DNA of 64,000 bases from Paracidovorax oryzae ATCC 19882 (GTDB taxonomy: Bacteria; Pseudomonadota; Gammaproteobacteria; Burkholderiales; Burkholderiaceae_C), in NCBI RefSeq assembly GCF_000687165.1, contig NZ_JMKU01000001.1, forward strand, positions 1 to 64,000. The letters run 5' to 3'. Under the pieces are notes generated by a model. It saw only the letters and a list, made by a program, of their open reading frames with translations. It did not search any database and was not told the DNA's origin. Below, in pieces: positions 32,380 to 41,660 of this stretch (positions are counted from its first letter, which is position 1; every line of letters begins with the position of its first letter). Made by a program: the position numbers and the translations under genes.

Positions 32380-33432
32380 ATGCGCAACCGCATCCTGAGC
32401 CTCATCGCATCCGCCAGCCTGCTGGCCGTCGCCGGCACCGCGCTCGCCCAGGAACAGGTCGTGAACCTGTACTCGGCCCGCCATTACGCAACGGACGAGG
32501 CGCTCTACAGCGGATTCACGCAGGCCACCGGCATCAAGGTCAACCGGGTGGATGCCGATGACGCGGGGATCATGGCGCGCCTGAAGGCCGAAGGCTCGGC
32601 ATCCCCGGCCGACGTGATCCTGCTGGTGGACGCGGCCCGCCTCTATCGCGGCGAGGCGGACGGCCTCTTCCTGCCGATCAAGTCCAAGGCACTGGAAGAC
32701 GCCATTCCCGCGAACCTGCGCGCCCGCCCCGCTGCCGATGGCGGCATCGCCTGGTTCGGCCTTTCCACCCGCGCACGCGTCATCGTCTACAACAAGGCGA
32801 AGGTGAACAAGGACGACGTGGACACCTACGAAGAGCTGGGCGACCCGAAGAACAAGGGCAAGATCTGCATCCGCTCGGGCTCGCACCCCTACAACCTGAG
32901 CCTGTTTGGTGCGGTGACGGAGCATCTGGGCGAGCAGAAGGCCGAAGCCTGGCTCAAGGGCGTGGTCGCCAACCTGGCGCGTCCCCCCAAGGGTGGTGAC
33001 ACCGACCAGATCCGCGCCGTGGCGGCGGGCGAATGCGACATCGCCGTCACCAACAGCTATTACCTGGCCCGCATCATGCGGTCGGACAAGCCCGAGGACA
33101 AGGACGTGGCCAGCAAGGTGGCGGTGGTGTTTCCCAACCAGCAGTCGTGGGGCACGCACATGAACATCGCGGGCGGCGCCGTGGCACGGTATTCGAAGAA
33201 CCAGGCCAATGCGGTCAAGTTCCTCGAGTACCTGGCCAGCCCCACGGCCCAGAACTACTTCGCGAACGGCAACAACGAGTGGCCGGCGGCCAAGGGCGTG
33301 GTGTCCGAGAATCCCGCGCTGCGCGCGATGACCGGCGGCCAGCCGTTCAAGAGCGAGACGATCCCGATCAGCGCCGTGGGCGAGCACATGCCCAAGGTGC
33401 AGCAGATGCTGGACCGGGTGGGTTTCAAATAA
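32380..33432 (+). CDS. FbpA-type ferric iron ABC transporter substrate-binding protein
   Basis: 350 residues with a Sec signal peptide (MRNRILSLIASASLLAVAGTALA). Mature protein begins QEQVVNLYSARHYATDEALY, typical of FbpA/FutA. The paired iron-binding tyrosines are present in NSYYLARIM, and there is an upstream Tyr in YSARHY. It captures Fe3+ in the periplasm for an ABC importer. No FbpB or FbpC gene follows, so the permease must be elsewhere. GAAAGAGAG precedes the start. Confidence 0.92.
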   Translation: MRNRILSLIASASLLAVAGTALAQEQVVNLYSARHYATDEALYSGFTQATGIKVNRVDADDAGIMARLKAEGSASPADVILLVDAARLYRGEADGLFLPIKSKALEDAIPANLRARPAADGGIAWFGLSTRARVIVYNKAKVNKDDVDTYEELGDPKNKGKICIRSGSHPYNLSLFGAVTEHLGEQKAEAWLKGVVANLARPPKGGDTDQIRAVAAGECDIAVTNSYYLARIMRSDKPEDKDVASKVAVVFPNQQSWGTHMNIAGGAVARYSKNQANAVKFLEYLASPTAQNYFANGNNEWPAAKGVVSENPALRAMTGGQPFKSETIPISAVGEHMPKVQQMLDRVGFK

Positions 33433-33458
33433 GCCTCGGTCTGCGCCACCCCTCTTCC

Positions 33459-33489
33459 CACGAAAGCCCGGCCTGCCGGGCTTTCGTGC
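33459..33489 (+). terminator. Hairpin after the FbpA-like gene
   Basis: CACGAAAGCCCGGC-CT-GCCGGGCTTTCGTG, a 13-14 bp stem. The T-run is short, so termination may be partial. Confidence 0.65.
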
Positions 33490-33518
33490 GTGTGGCATGC
33501 CGGTTTCCTGGTTCATAA

Positions 33519-33540
33519 TTGACGTTTACGTCAACGTCAA
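33519..33540 (+). promoter_or_regulatory. LiuR-like operator TTGACG-TTTA-CGTCAA
   Basis: A 6-bp inverted repeat with 4-base spacer (33519-33534), followed directly by a third CGTCAA half-site. It is 21 bases upstream of the SDR start. The pattern is similar to published sites of LiuR, the MerR-type regulator of branched-chain amino acid and fatty acid degradation. Assignment is by resemblance only. Confidence 0.45.
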
Positions 33541-33560
33541 ACCATCAAGGAGACAGTTCC

Positions 33561-34319
33561 ATGGAGATCCAGGGCAAGGTATTCATCGTCACGGGCGGCG
33601 CGTCGGGCCTGGGCGAAGGCACGGCACGCATGCTCGCCGCCGCGGGCGGTCGCGTGGTCATCGCGGACATGCAGGCGGACAAGGGCGAAGCCGTGGCGCG
33701 CGATATCGGCGGCACTTTCGTGCGCTGCGATGTGACGAGCGAGGCCGACGGCCAGGCAGTTGTTGCACAGGCCGTGGCGCAGGGCAAGCTGATGGGACTG
33801 GTCAACTGCGCCGGCATCGCCCCCGCCGAGAAGACGGTGGGCAAGAATGGCGCCCATGGCCTGGCGCTGTTCGCCAAGACGGTGACGGTGAACCTGATCG
33901 GCAGCTTCAACATGATCCGCCTCGCGGCCGAGGCCATGTCCCGCAACGAGCCCGAGTCCACCGGCGAGCGCGGCGTGCTGATTTCCACGGCCAGCGTGGC
34001 AGCCTACGACGGCCAGATCGGCCAGGCGGCCTATTCCGCCTCCAAGGGCGGCATCGTGGGGATGACGCTGCCCATCGCGCGCGACCTGGCGCGCAACGGC
34101 ATCCGCAACATGACGATCGCGCCCGGCATCTTCGGCACGCCGATGCTGTTCGGCATGCCGCAGGAAGTGCAGGACGCGCTGGCGGCGGGCGTGCCCTTCC
34201 CGAGCCGCCTCGGTACGCCGGAAGACTATGCCCGGCTGGCCCGCCACATCTTCGAGAACGACATGCTCAATGGCGAGGTGATCCGGCTCGACGGTGCCAT
34301 CCGCCTCGCGCCGCGCTGA
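33561..34319 (+). CDS. 3-hydroxyacyl-CoA dehydrogenase type II (SDR family)
   Basis: 252 residues from ATG 33561 (AAGGAG upstream). Rossmann motif [16 protein letters not shown] in the core, catalytic Ser in [11 protein letters not shown] and YSASK. The insertion with [28 protein letters not shown] is typical of the HSD17B10/type II 3-hydroxyacyl-CoA dehydrogenase group, which oxidises short-chain and branched 3-hydroxyacyl-CoA. It is the one rightward gene next to a leftward lipid-catabolic block and carries a LiuR-like operator. Confidence 0.9.
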   Translation: MEIQGKVFIVTGGASGLGEGTARMLAAAGGRVVIADMQADKGEAVARDIGGTFVRCDVTSEADGQAVVAQAVAQGKLMGLVNCAGIAPAEKTVGKNGAHGLALFAKTVTVNLIGSFNMIRLAAEAMSRNEPESTGERGVLISTASVAAYDGQIGQAAYSASKGGIVGMTLPIARDLARNGIRNMTIAPGIFGTPMLFGMPQEVQDALAAGVPFPSRLGTPEDYARLARHIFENDMLNGEVIRLDGAIRLAPR

Positions 34320-34366
34320 AGGGGCCGGGCTGGAGGCAGCCGCCAGGACGGGACAGGGCGCGGGAG

Positions 34367-35272
34367 TCAGGCCGACGCGCGCAGTTGCTCGCGCAGGCGC
34401 TGGCCGATGTCGGGGCGCTCCAGGAACGGGTCCGGCGGATTGCGGATGCCCACGATGCTTTCCATGCGGCTTTGCACGTTGCCGAGCGCCTGGGGGTGGC
34501 TGAAGAGGTAGAAGCGGTTGGCGGAGATGCCGTCGAACACCATCTGCGCCACCTCGGCGGCCGTGACCTTGCCGCTGCCCACGGCCTTGTCCGTCATGGC
34601 CTGGCCGATGAGCTGGCTGCGCGTGGGGGGCGCGGTCACCGCATCCGGCCGGTTGCGTTCGCTGCGGCCTATGCCGGTGGGCACGAAGTACGGGCAGAGC
34701 ACGCTGGCGCTGATCTGGTCCGTGACCAGCGCCAAATCCTGGTACAGGGTTTCGGTGAGGCTCACCACGGCATGTTTGCTCACGTTGTAGATGCCCATGT
34801 TCGGGGGCGTGAGCAGTCCGGCCATGCTGGCGGTGTTGACGATGTGGCCGCGCCAGGCCGGGTCGTGCCGTGCGGCATCGAGCATCATGGGGGTGAAGAG
34901 GCGCACGCCATGCACCACCCCCATCAGGTTCACGCCGAGCACCCAGTTCCAGTCGGCGACGGTGTTCTCCCAGACCAGACCCCCAGCCCCCACGCCGGCA
35001 TTGTTGAAGACGAAATGCGGTGCACCGAAACGCTCCCGGACGTCGGACGCGAGGCGCTCCATCTGCGCGGCGTCGGAGACATCCACCCGCCTGGCCAGCA
35101 CGTCGGCACCGGCCGCCCGGAGTTCGGCCTCGGCCTGGTCCAGCGCGTCCTGCTGCACATCGACCAGCACGAGGCGCATGCCGCGCCGCGCGCCGATGCG
35201 GGCGCATTCGAGGCCGAATCCCGATCCCGCGCCGGTGAGCACGGCGGTCTTGCCCTGGAAGTCTTCGATCAT
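34367..35272 (-). CDS. Short-chain dehydrogenase/reductase
   Basis: 301 residues. Cofactor motif TGAGSGFGLECA with Asp after beta-2 (LVDVQ, NAD preference), NNAG, catalytic Ser in NTASMAG and YNVSK. The C-terminal extension after residue 220 (SGKVTAAEVAQMVFDGISANRFYLFSHP) is typical of SDRs found in fatty acid and steroid-type catabolic clusters. The start overlaps the GST stop codon (ATGA). Substrate not known. Confidence 0.9.
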   Translation of the reverse strand: MIEDFQGKTAVLTGAGSGFGLECARIGARRGMRLVLVDVQQDALDQAEAELRAAGADVLARRVDVSDAAQMERLASDVRERFGAPHFVFNNAGVGAGGLVWENTVADWNWVLGVNLMGVVHGVRLFTPMMLDAARHDPAWRGHIVNTASMAGLLTPPNMGIYNVSKHAVVSLTETLYQDLALVTDQISASVLCPYFVPTGIGRSERNRPDAVTAPPTRSQLIGQAMTDKAVGSGKVTAAEVAQMVFDGISANRFYLFSHPQALGNVQSRMESIVGIRNPPDPFLERPDIGQRLREQLRASA

Positions 35273-36225
35273 GGTGTGGTTGTCTCCGTGGAAGTAAGCG
35301 TGTAGCCGATGCGCGGGAAATGCACGTGGAGCGTGCCCGCGCGCGGATCGGTGCGTGCCAGCGTGTAGCGCGTGCGGGTGGCGGCGACGAGGCGGCCTTC
35401 GGTCGGTTCGGTGCCGAAGCTCTCAGCGGCGATCGACACGTGCGCGCCCAGCGGTATGCCGTGCTCGTCCTGGAAGACGTCGTCCAGGAGCGGCAGCGGC
35501 TCGGCCCCGGCAGCCACCGTGATGGCATCCTGGGCGCTGAATTTCTCCATGCGACCATGGCCGATGGCGGCGATGCGGTCCATCCATTCCAGCACGGCAG
35601 GGGTAGCCTTGAAGATGTCGGCCATCACCGGGACGCACTGCCGGGTGAACCACAGCGGGTGATAGGCGGCGAAATCGGCCACGCAGGGCTCGGCGCCGAA
35701 GAGGTAGTCATGCTCCTCGACCATGTGTGCGATGCGCCGCAGGTAGGAGCGGTAGGCGGCCGAGGCGTCCTGCGGGCGCAGGCGGTTCATGCCGGCGCTC
35801 ATGGCCTTGCGGTCGGCACCGAAGGCCTGCGCGGCCGAGGGTGGCAGGTTGGCGAACAGCTCGGCCGCGCCCCGGGGCTGGAGGTTGTAGGCCATGGCGG
35901 CCCAGAACAGCGTGGTGTCCGACCATTGGGCGAACACGCGCGACACGCCCTTGAGGGCCAGGGGATACAGCACAGGCTCGGGCTGCAGGTGTTCCAGCAC
36001 GTCGCAGATGAGGGCCGTGTCGCAATAGATGTCGGCGCCGACCTGCAGGAACGGCGTGCGGCGGTATCCGCCCGTGAGCGCCACCACGTCGGGCTTGGGC
36101 GCGATGCTCGGAACGAGCACCGACTTCCAGGCCAGTTGCTTGAAGCCGAGGGCGAGCCGGATCTTTTCCGAGAACGGCGACGAGGGATAGTGGTGCAGGA
36201 TGGGTTCGGGCAGGGACGGGGCCAT
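35269..36225 (-). CDS. Glutathione S-transferase family protein
   Basis: 318 residues from ATG 36225 (CCAGGAG upstream). N-terminal thioredoxin fold: ILHHYPSSPFSEKIRLALGFKQLAW, with the catalytic Ser in SPFSEK, and TPFLQVGADIYCDTALI for the glutathione gamma-glutamyl site. A helical C-terminal domain follows, then about 70 extra residues beyond a normal GST (after about 245). Coupled to the downstream SDR by an ATGA overlap. Confidence 0.88.
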   Translation of the reverse strand: MAPSLPEPILHHYPSSPFSEKIRLALGFKQLAWKSVLVPSIAPKPDVVALTGGYRRTPFLQVGADIYCDTALICDVLEHLQPEPVLYPLALKGVSRVFAQWSDTTLFWAAMAYNLQPRGAAELFANLPPSAAQAFGADRKAMSAGMNRLRPQDASAAYRSYLRRIAHMVEEHDYLFGAEPCVADFAAYHPLWFTRQCVPVMADIFKATPAVLEWMDRIAAIGHGRMEKFSAQDAITVAAGAEPLPLLDDVFQDEHGIPLGAHVSIAAESFGTEPTEGRLVAATRTRYTLARTDPRAGTLHVHFPRIGYTLTSTETTTP

Positions 36226-36259
36226 GGCTTCTCCTGGTGGGTTTCCGGGCAGGCGCAGG

Positions 36260-36730
36260 TTACGCCGGAGCGGAGGTCGGTGTCCACAGCATCTCGGCGT
36301 GGGGGATGCCGTCCTCCAGGTACTCGGGCGAGACAGTGGTGAAACCGGCCTCGCCATAGAAGCGCTGCAGGTGGGCCTGCGCGCTGATGCGCACGGCCCT
36401 GCCCGGCCATGCGGCCGCGCAGCGCGCGAGGCCTTCGTGCACGATCATGCGGCCGGCCCCCGTGCCGCGGGCCTCGGGCGCCGTGACCACGCGGCCGATG
36501 GCCGGCTCGGCGTACTTCACCCCGGGATCGACCACGCGCAGGTAGGCCTGCAGGCGCCCTGCAGCGTCACGCCCGAGCAGGTGCCAGGCGCATTTGTCGG
36601 CTTCGTCGGGGTCCTGGTAGGGGCCCTGCTCCAGGATGAAAACGCGGCAGCGCAGGGCGAGCGCGTCGTGCAGCGCATGCACGCCGAGATCGTCGAAGCG
36701 GGACCAGTGCCAGAGCAGGGACGCGGCCAT
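36260..36730 (-). CDS. elaA: ElaA-type GNAT acetyltransferase
   Basis: 156 residues. Opening LALRCRVFILEQGPYQDPDEAD and the acetyl-CoA loop IGRVVTAPEARGTGAGRMIV are typical of ElaA. The acceptor is unknown. The ATG overlaps the stop of the upstream MDR gene (ATGA). Confidence 0.9.
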   Translation of the reverse strand: MAASLLWHWSRFDDLGVHALHDALALRCRVFILEQGPYQDPDEADKCAWHLLGRDAAGRLQAYLRVVDPGVKYAEPAIGRVVTAPEARGTGAGRMIVHEGLARCAAAWPGRAVRISAQAHLQRFYGEAGFTTVSPEYLEDGIPHAEMLWTPTSAPA

Positions 36731-37746
36731 CAGACCAGCTTGACCAGCTGCTTGCCGAAGTTCTTGCCCTTGAGCAGGCCCAGGAAGGCTTCCGGCGCGG
36801 CGGCGATACCCTCCGCAATGGTCTCGCGCGGACGCAGCTTGCCGGCGCCGACCAGCCCGCCCAGTTCCTTGAGGGCCTCGGGCCAGATCTCCATGTGCTC
36901 GCTGACGATGAAGCCTTGCACTTTCATGCGGTTGATGAGGATGAGGGCTGGGTTCTGCAGTGGCAGGGGCTGGCCGTCATAGCCGGCGATCAGCCCGCAA
37001 ACGGCCACGCGCGCGAAGGCGTTGGCGCGCAGCAGCACGGCGTCGAGGATGTAGCCGCCGACGTTTTCGAAGTAGCCGTCGATGCCCTGTGGGCAGGCCT
37101 GCTTCAGGGCCTGGGACATGCTCTTGAGGTCGCCGTGCTCGCGGTGGTCGATGCAGGCATCGAAGCCCAGTTCCTCGGTCACGTAGCGGCACTTGTCGGG
37201 GCCGCCGGCGATGCCCACCACTCGGCAGCCGCGTGCCTTGGCGAGGGCACCGAACGCGCTGCCCACGGCGCCCGAGGCCGCGCTGACCACCATGGTCTCG
37301 CCGGCCTTGGGCTCGATGATCTTCACGAGGCCGTACCAGGCAGTCACGCCGGGCATGCCCACCGCGCCGAGGTAGTGCGACAGCGGCACGTGGGTGGTGT
37401 CCACCTTGCGCAGCATGCCGGGCGCATTGCCGTCCACCACGCTCCACTCCTGCCAGCCGCCCATGCCGACGACCTTGTCGCCCACGGCGAACTTGGGGTG
37501 GCGGCTTTCCGCCACTTCGCCGACGGTGCCGCCGATCATGACTTCGCCCAGGGGCTGGGATGCGGCGTAGCTCTTGCTGTCGTTCATGCGGCCGCGCATG
37601 TACGGGTCCAGGCTCAGGTAATGGTGGCGCACGAGCACCTGGCCGTCCTGCAGCGCGGGCGTGTCGGTGGCGACGAGCTTGAAGTTGCCGGTGGTGGCTT
37701 CGCCCTGCGGGCGGTTGTCCAGGAGGATCTGCTGGTTGCGTGGCAT
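36730..37746 (-). CDS. NADP-dependent medium-chain oxidoreductase (CurA/leukotriene B4 dehydrogenase type)
   Basis: 338 residues. Begins MPRNQQILLDNRPQGE, with LSLDPYMRGRM and the NADP loop VVSAASGAVGSAFGALAK. No catalytic or structural zinc cysteines. Enzymes of this group reduce the double bond of alpha,beta-unsaturated ketones or aldehydes with NADPH. It is followed by elaA with coupled translation. Confidence 0.93.
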   Translation of the reverse strand: MPRNQQILLDNRPQGEATTGNFKLVATDTPALQDGQVLVRHHYLSLDPYMRGRMNDSKSYAASQPLGEVMIGGTVGEVAESRHPKFAVGDKVVGMGGWQEWSVVDGNAPGMLRKVDTTHVPLSHYLGAVGMPGVTAWYGLVKIIEPKAGETMVVSAASGAVGSAFGALAKARGCRVVGIAGGPDKCRYVTEELGFDACIDHREHGDLKSMSQALKQACPQGIDGYFENVGGYILDAVLLRANAFARVAVCGLIAGYDGQPLPLQNPALILINRMKVQGFIVSEHMEIWPEALKELGGLVGAGKLRPRETIAEGIAAAPEAFLGLLKGKNFGKQLVKLV

Positions 37747-37804
37747 GGGGTATCTCCTTGTATTCGGGGAACGGATGGACGTGGGAAACGGCGTGGATGA
37801 CGGG

Positions 37805-38221
37805 TCAGTCGGTGGGCACCGATGCTGCGGGCTGTGCGGGCCGCTTCATGTACTTGAAGGTGCCGGTGGCATGGCTGCAGAGGCGGCCTTCGGCGTCGTA
37901 GATGCTGGCTTCCGTGAACGCGAGCGCGGTCGTGCGGTGCAGGAGCCTGCCCCGCGCCACCAGCGGCCCGCGGGCCGCCTGCATGAAACTGGTCTTCATC
38001 TCGATGGTGACCACGCCGATGTCTGACGGCACGTCGCTGCGGGCCGCCGTGGCCATGGCGACATCCATCAGGGTCATGGTGGCGCCGCCGTGGGTGACGC
38101 CGAAGGAATTCAGATGGTCCGGCTGCGCGGTGTAGTGCAACTCGGATTCTCCGCCCTGCATATGGTGCAGGGTGAATCCGAGGTGGCTGACAAAGGGAAT
38201 TTCGGCGCCGAAGCTCAACAC
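37805..38221 (-). CDS. PaaI-type hotdog-fold thioesterase
   Basis: 138 residues from GTG at 38221, which has GGAG eight bases upstream. The hotdog core contains NSFGVTHGGATMTLMDVAMATAAR and VVTIEMKTSFMQAARGPL. The His-Gly-Gly motif and helix start are the active-site region of PaaI/YbgC-like acyl-CoA thioesterases. It sits between an SDR and the MDR in the acyl-CoA block and probably releases CoA from a short or aromatic acyl-CoA. Confidence 0.88.
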   Translation of the reverse strand: MLSFGAEIPFVSHLGFTLHHMQGGESELHYTAQPDHLNSFGVTHGGATMTLMDVAMATAARSDVPSDIGVVTIEMKTSFMQAARGPLVARGRLLHRTTALAFTEASIYDAEGRLCSHATGTFKYMKRPAQPAASVPTD

Positions 38222-38307
38222 GGGGAATACTCCATCAGGGTCAGGGGGAAGCTGCCAGCATAGCGAACGCGGCCGGCGGGCGGCGGTGCGCTGCAAGCGG
38301 TGCGGCT

Positions 38308-39099
38308 TCAGCCTCCGGTCACCACGCTGACGCCGCCATCGACGGCCATCCACTGCCCGGTGATGTGCTTGCCGGCATCCGAGGCGTAGAGCAGGCACAG
38401 GCCCTTGAGGTCTTCCTCGTCGCCCAGCCGGCGCAATGGCGCGTGCTCGGCCATCTTCTGCTCGCCCAGGGTTTCGATGAGCACCGAGGCCATCTTGGTC
38501 TTGAAGAACCCCGGGCAGATGGCATTCACGTTGATGCCGTGCACGCCCCACTCCGCCGCCAGCGCACGCGTGAAGTTGATCACGGCACCCTTGGAGGTGT
38601 TGTAGGCGATGGTCTTCATCTGGATGGGGTTGCCGCCCAGGCCGGCGATGGAGGCCACGTTGATGATGCGGCCGCTGCGGCGCGGGATCATGCTGTGCTT
38701 GGCGATGGCTTGCGACAGCAGGAAGTAGCCGCGCACGTTGAGGTTCATGACCTTGTCCCACGCCGCCGTGGGATGGTCCTCGGCAGGAGCGCCCCAGCTG
38801 GCCCCCGCGTTGTTGACGAGGATGTCGATATCGCCCATGCGCTGCAGCGTTTCCTGCGCGAGGCGCTGGATGTCGGCCTCCTGCCCGCAGTCCGCGGCGA
38901 TCCAGCGCGCGTCGATGCCGGCGGCCTGCAGCGTGGCTGCGGATTCCTCCAGGTCGGCCGCCTTGCGGGACGTCAGCATGATCTTCGCTCCCGCCTCGCC
39001 CAGCGCCTGGGCCAGCTGCAGCCCGAGGCCGCGCGAGCCGCCGGTGACGAGGGCGGTCTTGCCGGAAAGATCGAAAAGTTGCTGGACCGTGCGGGTCAT
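38308..39099 (-). CDS. Short-chain dehydrogenase/reductase
   Basis: 263 residues: TGGSRGLGLQLA cofactor motif with LTSRK after beta-2 (NADP preference), NNAG, NVASIAG and YNTSK, and PGFFKTKM. Close in pattern to gluconate 5-dehydrogenase/FabG-like SDRs. Part of the leftward lipid-catabolic block. Substrate is not predicted. Confidence 0.92.
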   Translation of the reverse strand: MTRTVQQLFDLSGKTALVTGGSRGLGLQLAQALGEAGAKIMLTSRKAADLEESAATLQAAGIDARWIAADCGQEADIQRLAQETLQRMGDIDILVNNAGASWGAPAEDHPTAAWDKVMNLNVRGYFLLSQAIAKHSMIPRRSGRIINVASIAGLGGNPIQMKTIAYNTSKGAVINFTRALAAEWGVHGINVNAICPGFFKTKMASVLIETLGEQKMAEHAPLRRLGDEEDLKGLCLLYASDAGKHITGQWMAVDGGVSVVTGG

Positions 39100-39187
39100 G
39101 GGTTGGTCTCCTTATGGGTATCCGGGTTGGGGTTTGCGGGCATTGTGGGGGGCACAAACGCGGTGGCTTGTCGCCTGCGCGATCGGG

Positions 39188-41083
39188 TCAGAACGCGTCC
39201 TCGGGCATCTCGGCGCACGTCATGTCGCGGGTGCGGACGACGTTCAGCCAGGCGCCGATCTTGGGTAGCTCGTAGCGGAAGAAATACCGCATGGCGCCCA
39301 GCCGGCCCGCGTCATCGGCCGCCAGGGATGGCGCAGATGCCGCAGCACGGGCGAGCACGGCGACCGCGATGTCCAGCCATATCCACGCCAGCACCATGTG
39401 CCCGGCCGCCTGCATGTAGGGCACGGCGTTGGCCAGCGCTTCGGCGGGCTCGCCCGTGGCCCAGGCCGCCTTGGTGGCGGCGCCGACTTCGGACAGCGCG
39501 CGGGCCAGCTCATTGGCATGTGCGGCGAGTTCGGGCCGCTCCATGGCGCGCTGGATGGTGGCGTTCACGCGGCCCGCCAGCAGTTGCAGGCCGCGGCCGC
39601 CCTCCATGACCACCTTGCGGCCCAGCAGGTCCATCGCCTGGATGCCGTGGGTGCCTTCGTGGATCATGTTGAGGCGGTTGTCCCGCCAGTACTGCTCCAC
39701 CGGGAAGTCGCGCGTGTAGCCGTAGCCGCCGTGGATCTGGATGGCCAGGGAGTTGGCCTCCAGGCACCATTCGCTGGGCCAGCTCTTGGCGATGGGCGTG
39801 AGCACTTCCAGCAGGAGGCGCGCTTCGTCGGCGGCTTCGGGGCTGCCGGTGTGCTGCTCGTCCACGAGGCGAGCGCAGTAGAGGTTGAGGGCCAGGGCAC
39901 CTTCGCCATAGCTCTTCTGCGCCAGGAGCATGCGCCGGATGTCGGCGTGCTCGATGAGGCGCACGGGGGGTGCCGAGGCGTCCTTGCCGGCCTTGCCGTC
40001 GCCCCCTGCAGAGCGCGGCACGATCGGCCGGCCCTGGGTGCGGTCCCTGGCGTACTGCAGGCTGGCGCGGTAGCCGGCCAGGCCGAGCATGGTGGCGGCC
40101 ATGCCGATGCCGATGCGTGCCTCGTTCATCATGTGGAACATGCACTTCAGGCCGTCGCCCGGCCCGCCCACCCGGTAGCCGATGGCGCCTGCGCCGCGGC
40201 CGTCCAGCCCGCCTGCCCCCTGCCCTGCCCGGACGGGGTACGTGCCTTCCCCGAAATTGAGCAGCGTGTTGGTGGTGCCGCGCCAGCCGAGCTTGTGGTT
40301 GAGGCCTGCCAGGGCCACGTCGTTGCGCTCGCCGGTGAGCTGCCCGGAGGTGTCCACCAGGTGCTTGGGCACGATGAAGAGCGAAATACCCTTCACGCCG
40401 GGCACCGGGCGGCCGTCCGGCCCGGGGATCTTGGCCAGCACGAGGTGGACGATGTTCTCGGTCATCTCGTGGTCGCCGGAGGAAATCCACATCTTGTTGC
40501 CGGCCAGGCGGTAGCGGGGGCCGAGCGGGTCGGACTCGAAATCGTCCCCGTCGGGCACGGCGCGCGTGGCGATGTCGGAGAGCGAGGAGCCTGCCTGGGG
40601 CTCGGAGAGGCACATGGTGCCGGACCAGCGCCCGTTGAATTCGTTGAGCGCGAAGACTTCACGCTGCGCCCCGGTGCCGTGCACCATGAGCAGGTTGGCG
40701 TTGCCGACGGTGAGCAGGTTGGAGCCGATGCTGATCGACGCTTCCGCGAAGAAACTGTTGGCCGCGGACTCCAGGGTGTAGGGCAGCTGCATGCCGCCGA
40801 TGGCGTAATCCTGGGCGGCGCTCAGCATGCCGGATTCGGCGTAGGCCTTGCGGGCCTCGTGCGTGGCGCGGGGCAGCACGACGCGCCCGTCTTCCATGCG
40901 CGGCTCTTCGGTGTCCACGAGGCGGTTGAACGGGGCGTATTTCTCGCGGGCGATGCGTTCGCAGGTATCCAGCACGGCATCGAAGGTTTCACGGGAATGG
41001 TCGGCGAATCGCTCCCGCTGCGTGAGCGCGGCGGCATCGAGCCAGTCGTGGAGCAGGAAGTCGAGGGTGGAACGCAATGGCAT
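39188..41083 (-). CDS. Acyl-CoA dehydrogenase, long (FadE-like) form
   Basis: 631 residues, longer than the 380-residue classical enzymes. The FAD/substrate core includes TMCLSEPQAGSSLSDIAT, KMWISSGDHE, GTTNTLLNFGE and IHGGYGYTRDFPVEQYWRDNRLNMIHEGTHGIQ, where the Glu of HEGT is at the catalytic position. A C-terminal alpha-helical extension of about 150 residues (acyl-CoA dehydrogenase C-terminal-like) matches dehydrogenases of large or branched acyl-CoA. It catalyses the first step of beta-oxidation. Confidence 0.94.
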   Translation of the reverse strand: MPLRSTLDFLLHDWLDAAALTQRERFADHSRETFDAVLDTCERIAREKYAPFNRLVDTEEPRMEDGRVVLPRATHEARKAYAESGMLSAAQDYAIGGMQLPYTLESAANSFFAEASISIGSNLLTVGNANLLMVHGTGAQREVFALNEFNGRWSGTMCLSEPQAGSSLSDIATRAVPDGDDFESDPLGPRYRLAGNKMWISSGDHEMTENIVHLVLAKIPGPDGRPVPGVKGISLFIVPKHLVDTSGQLTGERNDVALAGLNHKLGWRGTTNTLLNFGEGTYPVRAGQGAGGLDGRGAGAIGYRVGGPGDGLKCMFHMMNEARIGIGMAATMLGLAGYRASLQYARDRTQGRPIVPRSAGGDGKAGKDASAPPVRLIEHADIRRMLLAQKSYGEGALALNLYCARLVDEQHTGSPEAADEARLLLEVLTPIAKSWPSEWCLEANSLAIQIHGGYGYTRDFPVEQYWRDNRLNMIHEGTHGIQAMDLLGRKVVMEGGRGLQLLAGRVNATIQRAMERPELAAHANELARALSEVGAATKAAWATGEPAEALANAVPYMQAAGHMVLAWIWLDIAVAVLARAAASAPSLAADDAGRLGAMRYFFRYELPKIGAWLNVVRTRDMTCAEMPEDAF

Positions 41084-41191
41084 GGACGCATTTCCGCAGG
41101 GAAAGGCCGGGCCCGCACGCGGGCCGGGCGGCCGGGGAACGAAGGTGGGACGCCGTGCCGGACCCGCCGGCGCGGCGCGGGAAGCGAAGGA

Positions 41192-41626
41192 TCAGCCGCC
41201 GGGCCGGGAGGGCAGCGCCGCGATGGTGCCTTGCGCCGCGGCACAGAGCTTCTCCACCCCATCCGCGACCGCATAGACCTCGCACCGGCACACGGCCTGG
41301 GTCCGCCCGCAGTGCAGCGTTTCCGCCCGTGCGACCAGCCAGTCGCCGCGGGCCGGCCGCAGGTAGTTGACCTTGAGCTCGGAGGTGACCACGGGGACCT
41401 GCAGCGCCGCGCCACCCGCATAGGTGAGCGCGTTGTCGGCCAGGTAGCTCACCACGCCGCCGTGCACGAAGCCGTGCTGCTGAAGCAGCTGCGGCGTGAC
41501 GGGCAGGCGCAGTTCACAGCGCGACGGCGAGAAGGCGGCCAGCTCGGCCCCCAGCAACTGGCTGAAGGGCTGCCGGGCCAGCACGTCGCGTCCATGGGCG
41601 AGCCATTCGGCATCGCTGCGCGGCAT
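41192..41626 (-). CDS. PaaI-type hotdog-fold thioesterase (second copy)
   Basis: 144 residues from ATG 41626, chosen because GGAGGAG is just upstream; an ATG nine codons earlier is possible. The core is QQHGFVHGGVVSYLADNALTYAGG and VVTSELKVNYLRPARGD. Only distantly like the copy at 37805, so not a recent duplication. Lies between thiolase and acyl-CoA dehydrogenase. Confidence 0.87.
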   Translation of the reverse strand: MPRSDAEWLAHGRDVLARQPFSQLLGAELAAFSPSRCELRLPVTPQLLQQHGFVHGGVVSYLADNALTYAGGAALQVPVVTSELKVNYLRPARGDWLVARAETLHCGRTQAVCRCEVYAVADGVEKLCAAAQGTIAALPSRPGG

Positions 41627-41660
41627 GGCCGCCTCCTCCGGGCTCCTGGACATGGCGCGC

